Source: an uncultured Bacteroidales bacterium
Lineage (GTDB): Bacteria; Bacteroidota; Bacteroidia; Bacteroidales; Paludibacteraceae
Length of the DNA: 5,301 nucleotides
Direction: 5' to 3'
NCBI GenBank assembly: GCA_945787425.1
Contig: CALZHO010000075.1
Coordinates: 1 to 5,301, forward strand
Shown here: positions 1 through 5,301 of the stretch, one piece after another
How the letters are laid out: every line of letters begins with the position of its first letter
How positions within the stretch are numbered: position 1 is the first letter of the stretch
Notes under the pieces: generated by a model
Database searches by the model: none
Seen by the model: only the letters and a program-made list of their open reading frames with translations
Told to the model about the DNA's origin: nothing
Position numbers and translations under genes: made by a program

Positions 1-235
1 GCTGACGTATGTCCTCAGAATATCCTGGCAAATAATTCTTGACTGGTGTGTATAAAATCACCAGCGAAAATACACCCAACGACAATAAGAACAGAAGAGC
101 AGTCACGACAATAGCACCCCAACCATTCAGATGGATATGCAGATATTCTGTCAGCGTACTCTCATCTAACACACTGATTCGGTATTTATCCCGCAGGCGT
201 CGCCAAAATGTTTTTTTCTTTTTCTCTTCTGTCAT
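1..235 (-). CDS. Partial membrane-anchored M23-type (LytM-like) metallopeptidase, N-terminal 78 residues
   Basis: Only the 5' end is present; the gene runs off the left edge of the window. The start is the ATG at 235-233, 23 bp after the fumarase stop codon. The visible protein has a short lysine-rich cytoplasmic start (MTEEKKKKTFWRRLRDKYR), then a single hydrophobic segment at about residues 40-62, then LYTPVKNYLPGY at about 61-72. This layout (basic tail, 'RLRDKYRxSVL' motif, one membrane anchor, 'TPxxxYLPGY') resembles from memory the N-terminus of Bacteroidetes M23-family peptidases, which act on cell-wall peptidoglycan in the periplasm. The catalytic domain, with its HxH and HxxxD zinc motifs, would lie outside the window, so the family call is inference. 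No promoter or terminator is seen in the 23-bp gap, so it is probably co-transcribed with the fumarase gene. Confidence 0.7.
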   Translation of the reverse strand, partial: MTEEKKKKTFWRRLRDKYRISVLDESTLTEYLHIHLNGWGAIVVTALLFLLSLGVFSLVILYTPVKNYLPGYSEDIRQ

Positions 236-258
236 ATGGTTCGATCGTCCAATATCGA

Positions 259-1899
259 TTATTGTATTATTGAGCAGCCCTCGCAAGGTTTGAGTTGCTT
301 GAAGAAATCATTACCCTTGTCATCCACCAGAATAAACGCAGGGAAATTCTCCACCTCAATCTTCCAGATGGCTTCCATACCCAATTCAGGATACTCTACG
401 CACTCAATCGACTTGATATTCTCTTGTGCCAAGATGGCAGCAGGACCACCAATAGAGCCGAGATAGAAACCACCATGCTTTTGGCAAGCGTTGGTCACAT
501 CAATCGAGCGGTTACCCTTTGCCAACATGATCAAGCTTCCGCCATGGTCTTGGAACTCATCCACATATGGATCCATGCGACCTGCTGTGGTTGGACCCAT
601 CGAACCGCAAGGCATACCCGCAGGAGTCTTTGCTGGTCCAGCATAATAAATCGGGTGATTCTTCAAGTACTCAGGCATACCCTCGCCTGCATCCAGACGG
701 GCTTTAATCTTAGCGTGCGCAATATCACGACCCACAATAATGGTACCATTCAAGCTCAAGCGTGTACCTATTGGATATTGGGTCAAGATTTTGCACACAT
801 CTGCCATTGGTTGGTTGAGGTCAATACGTACAGCATCGCCTTCGCCTGCATTGCGCAATTCCTCTGGAATCAAACTTGCAGGGTTATTATCCATCTTCTC
901 AATCCATATACCATCCTTATTGATCTTACACTTGATGTTGCGGTCGGCCGAGCAACTCACACCCAAGCCGATAGGACAACTTGCACCGTGACGAGGCAAA
1001 CGAATCACGCGAATATCGTGTGCCATGTATTTGCCACCAAACTGTGCACCCAATCCTATCTTATATGCTTCTTTCAAGAGTTGCTCCTCCAATGCTATAT
1101 CGCGGAAAGCACGACCCGTCTCGTCGCCTGTGGTTGGCAAGGTGTCATAGTAGTGTGTCGAAGCCAATTTCACGGTCAGCAGGTTCTTCTCAGCGCTGGT
1201 ACCACCAATCACGAATGCGATATGATATGGTGGACAAGCCGCAGTACCAAGACTCTTCATTTTCTCCACGAGGAATGGAATCAGCGTACCTGGGTTTTGA
1301 ATACGTGCCTTGGTCTCTTGATAGAGGTAGGTCTTGTTGGCAGAACCACCACCCTTGGTTACGCACAAGAAGTGATACTCCATACCCTCTGTAGCCTCCA
1401 AGTCGATTTGCGCAGGCAGATTGCACTTGGTATTCACCTCATCGTACATATTCAGCGGAGCATTTTGCGAATAACGTAGATTACGCTCCGTGTAGGTCAA
1501 ATACACACCTTTGCTCAATGCTTCCTCATCGCAGTAGCCAGTCCATACTTGCTGTCCTTTCTCGCCGTGAATGATGGCAGTACCAGTATCTTGGCACAAT
1601 GGCAACTGACCTTTGCACGACACTTCTGCATTACGCAAGAATGTCAATGCCACATATTTATCATTAGCACTTGCCTCTGGATCACGAAGAATCTTTGCCA
1701 CTTGCTCATTATGACTACGGCGAAGCATGAAACTCACATCCGAGAAGGCAGCATTAGCCATTTTTGTTAATCCTTCTGCCTCAATTTTGAGAATTGGTTT
1801 ACCTTCGAACTCGCTAACCGACACATGGTCTTTGGTCAGCAAATAATACTCTGTTTCATCCTTTCCAAGTTGAAACATGGGTGCATACTTAAATTCCAT
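259..1899 (-). CDS. fumA: Class I fumarate hydratase (4Fe-4S, FumA/FumB type)
   Basis: Catalyses the reversible hydration of fumarate to (S)-malate in the cytoplasm, in the TCA cycle or, in Bacteroidota, the reductive branch from oxaloacetate to succinate. The 546 residues match the full length of two-domain class I fumarases. The N-terminal alpha domain (about 1-340) carries three cysteines in the positions expected for the 4Fe-4S cluster: C102 in LCQDTG, C222 in ACPPYH and C316 in SCSADRN. The C-terminal beta domain (about 345-535) carries [26 protein letters not shown] motifs at about 421-442 and [14 protein letters not shown] at 475-488. The start is the ATG at 1899, about 40 nt after the predicted transcription start. 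The protein ends in a short CEGC-containing tail (C539, C542) beyond the conserved domain. The class with a solvent-exposed iron of the cluster is known to be oxygen-sensitive, which fits an anaerobe. It probably shares a transcript with the downstream M23-like gene. Confidence 0.97.
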   Translation of the reverse strand: MEFKYAPMFQLGKDETEYYLLTKDHVSVSEFEGKPILKIEAEGLTKMANAAFSDVSFMLRRSHNEQVAKILRDPEASANDKYVALTFLRNAEVSCKGQLPLCQDTGTAIIHGEKGQQVWTGYCDEEALSKGVYLTYTERNLRYSQNAPLNMYDEVNTKCNLPAQIDLEATEGMEYHFLCVTKGGGSANKTYLYQETKARIQNPGTLIPFLVEKMKSLGTAACPPYHIAFVIGGTSAEKNLLTVKLASTHYYDTLPTTGDETGRAFRDIALEEQLLKEAYKIGLGAQFGGKYMAHDIRVIRLPRHGASCPIGLGVSCSADRNIKCKINKDGIWIEKMDNNPASLIPEELRNAGEGDAVRIDLNQPMADVCKILTQYPIGTRLSLNGTIIVGRDIAHAKIKARLDAGEGMPEYLKNHPIYYAGPAKTPAGMPCGSMGPTTAGRMDPYVDEFQDHGGSLIMLAKGNRSIDVTNACQKHGGFYLGSIGGPAAILAQENIKSIECVEYPELGMEAIWKIEVENFPAFILVDDKGNDFFKQLKPCEGCSIIQ

Positions 1900-1946
1900 A
1901 ACGATATGATTATTTATTATTTTACAATTTATGTATTTTCAACGCG

Positions 1947-1978
1947 CAAAATTACTACTTTTTTTTGACATATGCAAA
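1947..1978 (-). promoter_or_regulatory. Bacteroidota-type sigma promoter of the fumarase gene
   Basis: On the minus strand a TTTG (-33 element, 1978-1975) is followed after exactly 20 bp by TAATTTTG (-7 element, 1954-1947), matching the Bacteroidota consensus TTTG / 19-21 bp / TAnnTTTG. The predicted transcript starts near 1940, giving a leader of about 40 nt that is AT-rich. The spacer contains a run of eight A. The site begins only 5 bp beyond the stop codon of the transporter gene, and no terminator hairpin is visible between them, so read-through from upstream is possible. Confidence 0.8.
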
Positions 1979-1983
1979 TTATT

Positions 1984-3258
1984 TCACGAACAAAATATCA
2001 CAATCAATAATTGTCCTGCCATCACACGGAGAAACATCGTCAACGGATAAACGGTTGCATAAATCACCGACGCCTGATCATTATGCGACGATAGACTCTC
2101 CGCATACCCCAGCGCGGGGGCACCTGTCATGGCTCCTATCAGGAGACCAACCACCTTAAAAAAGTTAATTTTCATACCCTTATACGCAATGAATCCCACC
2201 GTCACAAGAGGTATCATGGTTATCATCACACCATACACCACCCACATATACCCACCATCCATAATGGTACGCACAAAACCATCTCCCACACTCAACCCCA
2301 CTGCCGCCAAGAATAAGGTCAGTCCCACTTGACGCAACATCATATTGGCGCTTGTGGTGGCAAAAGTCACCATATTGTAATACGGTCCAAAACGTCCAAT
2401 CAGCAGTGCCACAATCAGCGAGCCTCCTGCCAACCCCAACTTAAACGACTGATTCATACCAGGAATAGCGATAGGCAACGAACCCAGCAATACACCCAAG
2501 AAGATACCAAAGAAGATAGGCATCAAGTTCGGCAAATCCAAACGTTTCAACTCATTTCCGAATATATCCGCCACATGGCGCACGTCATCTCTGTCGCCTA
2601 CTACCATGATACGGTCTCCTAATTGCAACACAAAGTCGGGCGTTGCCAGCAGCTCCACACCCGCACGATTAATACGCGTGATAGTAGCATGGTGGCGATG
2701 GCGAACATCAAAGGTACTCAGCCGTTTGCCGTTACACTCCTTGCGTGTAACTACCACGCGACGCGAAATCAAGTGATTGGAGCGCTCACGTCCACGAAAA
2801 CCATAATGTGTCACTGCGCCCAATACTTGCAAATCCTTCTCGTGACGTTTGTCGCTCACAATACGTACTATATCATGAGGATAGAACATGGTTGCCGAAT
2901 CCACCAATTCATCCCTGCCATCCTCACGTGTCACACGACTAACCAACATATTATTCACCTTACACCGTTCGTATAACTCTTTGAGCGTTATTGCGTTCGC
3001 TATATCCAAACGAATATCCACACATATGGGTTCCTCGCGCAGTTTCTCTTCCTCCCTGCGTAAGTTCACACGGCAACAGAAGCGTATCAATTCAAAGGAC
3101 AATATCAGTCCCACAATGCTCAATGGATATGCCAGTGCATAACCCATGGCTATATCTGGCGATACCACTCCCAGCAAGTCCGAAGCCGTTTGCTGTACCG
3201 CACCCAACGAAGGCGTATTCATCACCGCCCCTGACATGATACCTGCCATCGTACTCAT
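1984..3258 (-). CDS. AspT/YidE-family transporter, C-terminal part (two RCK_C domains plus second membrane repeat)
   Basis: This is the larger part of an aspartate:alanine exchanger-type transporter (Asp-Al_Ex, YidE/YbjL duplication family), a membrane protein; substrate unknown. Numbered from the ATG at 3258 (424 residues), it starts in the last part of the first membrane repeat (SGAVMNTPSLG at about 9-19), has a membrane segment at 37-57, two soluble RCK_C/TrkA_C regulatory domains (about 77-146 and 164-235), then the second membrane repeat (about 243-422) with TGAPALG at 378-384 echoing NTPSLG. The frame is also open upstream to a TTG at 3279. I prefer the ATG because it overlaps the stop of the preceding fragment as ATGA, a layout that favours translational coupling. 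On its own it lacks most of the first membrane repeat, so it can work only together with the upstream fragment, or not at all. The family call is firm; whether the gene is active is not. Confidence 0.85.
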   Translation of the reverse strand: MSTMAGIMSGAVMNTPSLGAVQQTASDLLGVVSPDIAMGYALAYPLSIVGLILSFELIRFCCRVNLRREEEKLREEPICVDIRLDIANAITLKELYERCKVNNMLVSRVTREDGRDELVDSATMFYPHDIVRIVSDKRHEKDLQVLGAVTHYGFRGRERSNHLISRRVVVTRKECNGKRLSTFDVRHRHHATITRINRAGVELLATPDFVLQLGDRIMVVGDRDDVRHVADIFGNELKRLDLPNLMPIFFGIFLGVLLGSLPIAIPGMNQSFKLGLAGGSLIVALLIGRFGPYYNMVTFATTSANMMLRQVGLTLFLAAVGLSVGDGFVRTIMDGGYMWVVYGVMITMIPLVTVGFIAYKGMKINFFKVVGLLIGAMTGAPALGYAESLSSHNDQASVIYATVYPLTMFLRVMAGQLLIVIFCS

Positions 3259-3614
3259 ATTGATTGGACGCAGTGACAACCCTGACGGCCCAACAGCACA
3301 ATGGTCATAGCCAGCATATTCAGCCGCAGACCATTCTTACCAAACGGAGAGAACGATGGTCCAACCTGTAAACCAATAGAATAGACAAACAGTATTAATC
3401 CGAAGTTCTTAGCAAAATGACTCACTTGCGGATCTATGGATATACCAAAAGATGAGCAGATAATACCCACAAAGAGTATCCATGTAACCCCCAATGAGAA
3501 ATTCTTTATACGTAGGTGTTCGCCTGCCCATAAACCTAAGCACACCACCAACGTAAGCAACACAATAGATTGCGTCACCGAAGGAGTCAAAAATAATTCT
3601 CTTATATATTCCAT
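3255..3614 (-). CDS. AspT/YidE-family transporter, N-terminal fragment (frame-disrupted)
   Basis: This frame encodes the first 119 residues of the transporter continued at 3258-1984. Residues 1-109 are family-like: hydrophobic segments at about 15-30, 40-56 and 68-84, the GLQVGPSF motif at 81-88, and the start of a fourth segment (LNMLAMTIVLLG, 98-109). After G109 the sequence becomes RQGCHCVQSI and stops, unlike a membrane helix. The stop TGA (3257-3255) overlaps an ATG (3258-3256) in the frame of the C-terminal part. Together the two parts give about 540 residues, slightly below the roughly 550 I recall for the family. From the length of the missing loop I infer a small deletion of about 13 nt near 3259-3288. 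The start ATG at 3614 has an AAGGG stretch just upstream. It lies 37 bp after cinA, the gap being filled by a tandem repeat. It may be a pseudogene, a sequencing error, or a coupled split gene. Confidence 0.8.
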   Translation of the reverse strand: MEYIRELFLTPSVTQSIVLLTLVVCLGLWAGEHLRIKNFSLGVTWILFVGIICSSFGISIDPQVSHFAKNFGLILFVYSIGLQVGPSFSPFGKNGLRLNMLAMTIVLLGRQGCHCVQSI

Positions 3615-3624
3615 AGCCCTTATC

Positions 3625-3672
3625 TTCTCACCTCATCACCTTATCACCTCATCACCTTATCACCTCATCACC
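3625..3672. repeat. Three-copy 16-bp tandem repeat at the cinA/transporter junction
   Basis: Three back-to-back 16-bp units read TTATCACCTCATCACC on the plus strand: 3625-3640 (one change, TTCT for TTAT), 3641-3656 and 3657-3672 (identical). Each unit is itself two near-identical 8-bp halves (TCACCTCA / TCACCTTA). The array covers the last seven codons and stop of the CinA gene and most of the gap before the transporter gene. Read on the coding (minus) strand it contains a stop in all three frames; read on the plus strand it has none. Confidence 0.95.
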
Positions 3673-4437
3673 TAACAGCCACTCTTTCACCAGCGGCTTG
3701 AGTGCTTCTATTTGCGCCTCTACTTCCTCCGCGCTGGCTTCGCCATAGGAGCTCAATCGCAAGCGAATAGTGCCGTTCTGAGGCAGATACGCCAAATGCA
3801 TTGTATCAGGCAAGGCACTCTCCCAACCCTCAATATGCAACGCGAGTGTGGACTCTGCTATGCCGCTAACCATCAATGTGCGGTGAATAATCTCGCTTCT
3901 CTCCTCTTGCCTTTCGCATAACAACCCAATCACCTGCTCGTCCATAGCAGTTTTCATCTCATGAGGCACGCCTGGCATGGCAACGAGCAGTTTTTTCTTC
4001 TCGCCATCAACTTCCTTCTCAAACACCATAATGGGCGCACTACCTACTCTATTGGGCAATATGGTTGCGCATTTAGGCACTAACCACTGTGTGGCGGTCA
4101 GACGGTTGAGCACATCGGGGCGCTCCTTATATAACTCGTGTACGTGATCGCGCACGCGCGAATCTTCCACTAATGATGTACCAAAATACTCACACATCAC
4201 ATGCTTGGTGATGTCATCCTTAGTAGGACCTAATCCGCCAGTAGTAAGCACTATATCTACTCGCGAAAAGGCGCCATCCAGTGCTTGCAGTATATGTTCA
4301 CGATTATCGTGTACGGATGTAATCTGATAGACTTCTATGCCTATCTCGTTGAGTCGCTGTGCCATCCAAGCAGAGTTGGTATCCACCACTTGCCCTATCA
4401 ACAACTCATCACCGATCGTTATGATTTCTGCTCTCAT
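3652..4437 (-). CDS. cinA: CinA-family protein, short form lacking the C-terminal amidase domain
   Basis: The 261-residue protein has the CinA N-terminal molybdopterin-binding-like (MoaB/COG1058) domain at about 1-170, with the start motif EIITIGDELLIGQVVDTN (4-21), TGGLGPTKDD (66-75) and AMPGVPHEM (153-161). A CinA KH-type region follows at about 188-255. In the family the N-terminal domain has been linked to ADP-ribose pyrophosphatase activity and the C-terminal PncC domain to nicotinamide-mononucleotide deamidation, both in pyridine-nucleotide recycling. Full-length CinA proteins are around 410-420 residues. This one ends right where the amidase domain (TAESCTGG motif) should begin, and no trace of that domain follows before the transporter gene. 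The last residues (GDEVIR) and stop are encoded inside a 16-bp tandem repeat. The ATG at 4437 lies 9 bp after the DUF3109 stop, with AAGGA immediately upstream, so the two are probably co-translated from one transcript. Confidence 0.9.
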   Translation of the reverse strand: MRAEIITIGDELLIGQVVDTNSAWMAQRLNEIGIEVYQITSVHDNREHILQALDGAFSRVDIVLTTGGLGPTKDDITKHVMCEYFGTSLVEDSRVRDHVHELYKERPDVLNRLTATQWLVPKCATILPNRVGSAPIMVFEKEVDGEKKKLLVAMPGVPHEMKTAMDEQVIGLLCERQEERSEIIHRTLMVSGIAESTLALHIEGWESALPDTMHLAYLPQNGTIRLRLSSYGEASAEEVEAQIEALKPLVKEWLLGDEVIR

Positions 4438-4446
4438 TCCTTGCCT

Positions 4447-5028
4447 TTAACCTCTAACCTGTTTCTTCCATTCTTCTGCCACGAGGCATAGTTCATCATA
4501 CCACGCTTGTCCAAATCGACGAATAAGTGGTTCTTTCAAAAACTGATAGATAGGTAGATGCAGTTTTTTTCCCAGTACGCGTGCGCAATGGCAGATGTCC
4601 CAACGATGATACTCCACACCTATCATATCGCCTACCTGATTGAGGCGAATGGGATATAAGTGACAGGAGATAGGTTTCTTGAAATCTATCTTACCTGCGT
4701 TGTATGCTTTCTCAATGAGGCAATAACACCAACCATTGTGGTCTGTACGAGCAAAGACACAATCCTTGTCATTCACAATCGACGTCACTTTCTCGCCAGA
4801 GGGGTCAAGATACGACAACCCTTGTGTTTCTACTACTGCTCGTGCTTCTTTGGTCATATCAGGCAAGATAATGGGCAATATCTCACGAATCTTCGCCTCC
4901 TCTTCATCCGTCAATGGTGCCCCTGCATCGCCTTCTATGCAACAGCAACCGCGACACGTATCCAAATCACAGCAGAAGTCTTTTTCCAAGACATCCAGAC
5001 TGACTAATGTGTTTTGAATCAAAAACAT
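4447..5028 (-). CDS. DUF3109-family cysteine-rich protein
   Basis: A 193-residue soluble protein of a family common in Bacteroidota and of unknown function. It carries 13 cysteines, most in motif-like clusters: FCCDLDTCRGCCC at 18-30, C90, CYC at 101-103, CHLYP at 122-126 and CHC at 146-148. This resembles the metal-binding layout of YkgJ/DUF3109-type proteins, proposed to chelate zinc or iron or an Fe-S cluster, but no activity is established. There is no signal peptide or membrane segment, so a cytoplasmic location is likely. The ATG at 5028 sits about 20 nt downstream of the predicted transcription start and is the only start consistent with that promoter. It is the first gene of the putative operon with cinA and the split transporter. 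Confidence 0.9.
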   Translation of the reverse strand: MFLIQNTLVSLDVLEKDFCCDLDTCRGCCCIEGDAGAPLTDEEEAKIREILPIILPDMTKEARAVVETQGLSYLDPSGEKVTSIVNDKDCVFARTDHNGWCYCLIEKAYNAGKIDFKKPISCHLYPIRLNQVGDMIGVEYHRWDICHCARVLGKKLHLPIYQFLKEPLIRRFGQAWYDELCLVAEEWKKQVRG

Positions 5029-5053
5029 AATCTCTTACACTACCATTCGCCTG

Positions 5054-5085
5054 CAAAATTACTGCTTTTTTTTGACATAAACAAA
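5054..5085 (-). promoter_or_regulatory. Bacteroidota-type sigma promoter of the DUF3109-cinA-transporter operon
   Basis: On the minus strand TTTG (5085-5082) is followed after 20 bp by TAATTTTG (5061-5054), matching the Bacteroidota -33/-7 consensus exactly. The predicted transcript starts near 5047, leaving a leader of about 20 nt before the ATG at 5028. The element is almost identical, including its A8 tract, to the fumarase promoter at 1947-1978. Confidence 0.8.
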
Positions 5086-5154
5086 TCTTCGACATATTTT
5101 TTATAGGATAGTGTAATAGCACAGCAGTGCAACAGTAAAGCTTGTCACTTTTCC

Positions 5155-5170
5155 GTGCAAAAACTTGCAC
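5155..5170. promoter_or_regulatory. Perfect inverted repeat GTGCAA-AAAC-TTGCAC, possible operator
   Basis: Two perfect 6-bp arms (5155-5160 and 5165-5170) flank AAAC. The right arm overlaps the -33 element of the plus-strand promoter at 5165-5195. Two further copies of the hexamer lie outside, at 5127-5132 (GTGCAA) and 5193-5198 (TTGCAC), each exactly 28 bp from the inner arm in the same orientation and symmetric about the same centre (5162/5163). A DNA-binding repressor or activator site is plausible but not shown. The outermost right copy overlaps the -7 element, whose TTTGC is partly explained by promoter consensus. Confidence 0.4.
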
Positions 5171-5195
5171 ATATCCATTTTTTTTTGTACCTTTG
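5165..5195 (+). promoter_or_regulatory. Divergent plus-strand Bacteroidota-type promoter for a gene beyond the right edge
   Basis: On the plus strand TTG (5165-5167, preceded by C, so a 3/4 match to TTTG) is followed by 20 bp and a perfect TAnnTTTG match, TACCTTTG (5188-5195). A transcript would start near 5202 and run through the tandem repeat at 5231-5301. No start codon with an open frame follows inside the window, so the gene must begin beyond 5301 with a leader of at least 100 nt. The spacer ends in a long T tract, the counterpart of the A tract in other promoters. Confidence 0.6.
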
Positions 5196-5230
5196 CACCC
5201 ATATTTAGAATTTCAATCTTAATCATTTAC

Positions 5231-5301
5231 TTTTATAACTCTTAGAACTTCTAAAACTCTTAGAACTTTTATAACTCTTAGAACTTCTAAAACTCTTGGA
5301 A
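5231..5301. repeat. 18-bp tandem repeat with 36-bp higher-order period, cut by the window edge
   Basis: Four consecutive 18-bp units alternate between two types: TTTTATAACTCTTAGAAC (5231-5248 and 5267-5284, identical) and TTCTAAAACTCTTAGAAC (5249-5266; 5285-5301 is the same type with one change and truncated). Junctions create the odd palindrome TTAGAA-C-TTCTAA at 5242-5254 and 5278-5290. One plus-strand frame is open through it but has no start codon after a stop at 5220-5222. One minus-strand frame is also open and would end at a TGA (5225-5223) with a Ser/Lys-rich tail. I read it as an intergenic or leader repeat, because it follows a plus-strand promoter. Confidence 0.9.

Noticed and set aside
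295..1479. Long open frame (394 codons) on the plus strand, opposite fumarase
   Set aside because: It is antisense to a clearly conserved enzyme, its translation is rich in Cys, His and Trp with no recognisable domain, and it has no Bacteroidota-type promoter; it is a by-product of fumarase codon use.
1900..1983. Rho-independent terminator between the transporter and fumarase genes
   Set aside because: The A8/T8 tract is the promoter spacer; there is no GC-rich stem next to it on either strand.
3270..3300. Programmed ribosomal frameshifting in the transporter gene
   Set aside because: Joining the two frames needs a -1 (or +2) shift, but the overlap (TTGGGCCGTCAGGG region) has no X-XXY-YYZ slippery heptamer and no obvious downstream stem; also about 13 nt appear to be missing, which frameshifting would not restore.
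3092..3301. 69-codon minus-strand frame across the transporter break
   Set aside because: It is the third frame of the transporter region; only a few residues (VVTA) could be a relic of the lost segment, and the rest is not family-like.
3625..3672. CRISPR array
   Set aside because: The units are 16 bp and directly adjacent with no unique spacers and no cas genes nearby; it is a simple tandem repeat.
4967..5170. 67-codon minus-strand frame overlapping the DUF3109 start and its promoter
   Set aside because: It runs through the predicted promoter and overlaps the DUF3109 gene in another frame; composition is not protein-like.
5223..5300. 3' end of a minus-strand Ser/Lys-rich gene entering from the right
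   Set aside because: The frame is open only because the repeat unit is a multiple of 3; the plus-strand promoter just beyond it points the opposite way. It cannot be fully excluded without more sequence.

Overview
The window looks like a chromosomal segment from a Bacteroidota/Bacteroidales bacterium (Bacteroides/Prevotella-like). Three promoters match the Bacteroidota pattern TTTG / ~20 bp / TAnnTTTG, and all protein families are typical of that group: a 4Fe-4S class I fumarase, an AspT/YidE-type transporter with RCK_C domains, CinA, a DUF3109 cysteine-rich protein, and an M23-type membrane-anchored protein. The genus cannot be fixed from this window alone. No mobile element, CRISPR array, tRNA or rRNA was seen.

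Layout, right to left because every gene lies on the minus strand. A promoter at about 5054-5085 drives a likely operon: the DUF3109 protein (5028-4447), a CinA-family protein (4437-3652), then an AspT-family transporter split into two frames (3614-3255 and 3258-1984). A second promoter, nearly identical to the first, lies just past the transporter (1947-1978) and drives the fumarase (1899-259), followed after 23 bp by the 5' end of an M23-peptidase-like gene (235-1) that leaves the window. The right end (5029-5301) is a divergent intergenic region with a plus-strand promoter at 5165-5195, symmetric GTGCAA hexamers around it, and an 18/36-bp tandem repeat running off the edge.

Most genes are ordinary housekeeping ones. 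Fumarase belongs to the fumarate/succinate branch of central carbon metabolism. The unusual part is the middle operon. The CinA protein stops inside a 16-bp tandem repeat and lacks its C-terminal amidase domain. The transporter that follows has a frame break in its fourth membrane segment, resolved as an ATGA stop/start overlap. Either this operon is decaying, or two proteins have been split or shortened in ways that may still work. I found no clear evidence for a wholly new system; the best leads are the split transporter, the repeat-terminated CinA and the two tandem arrays.
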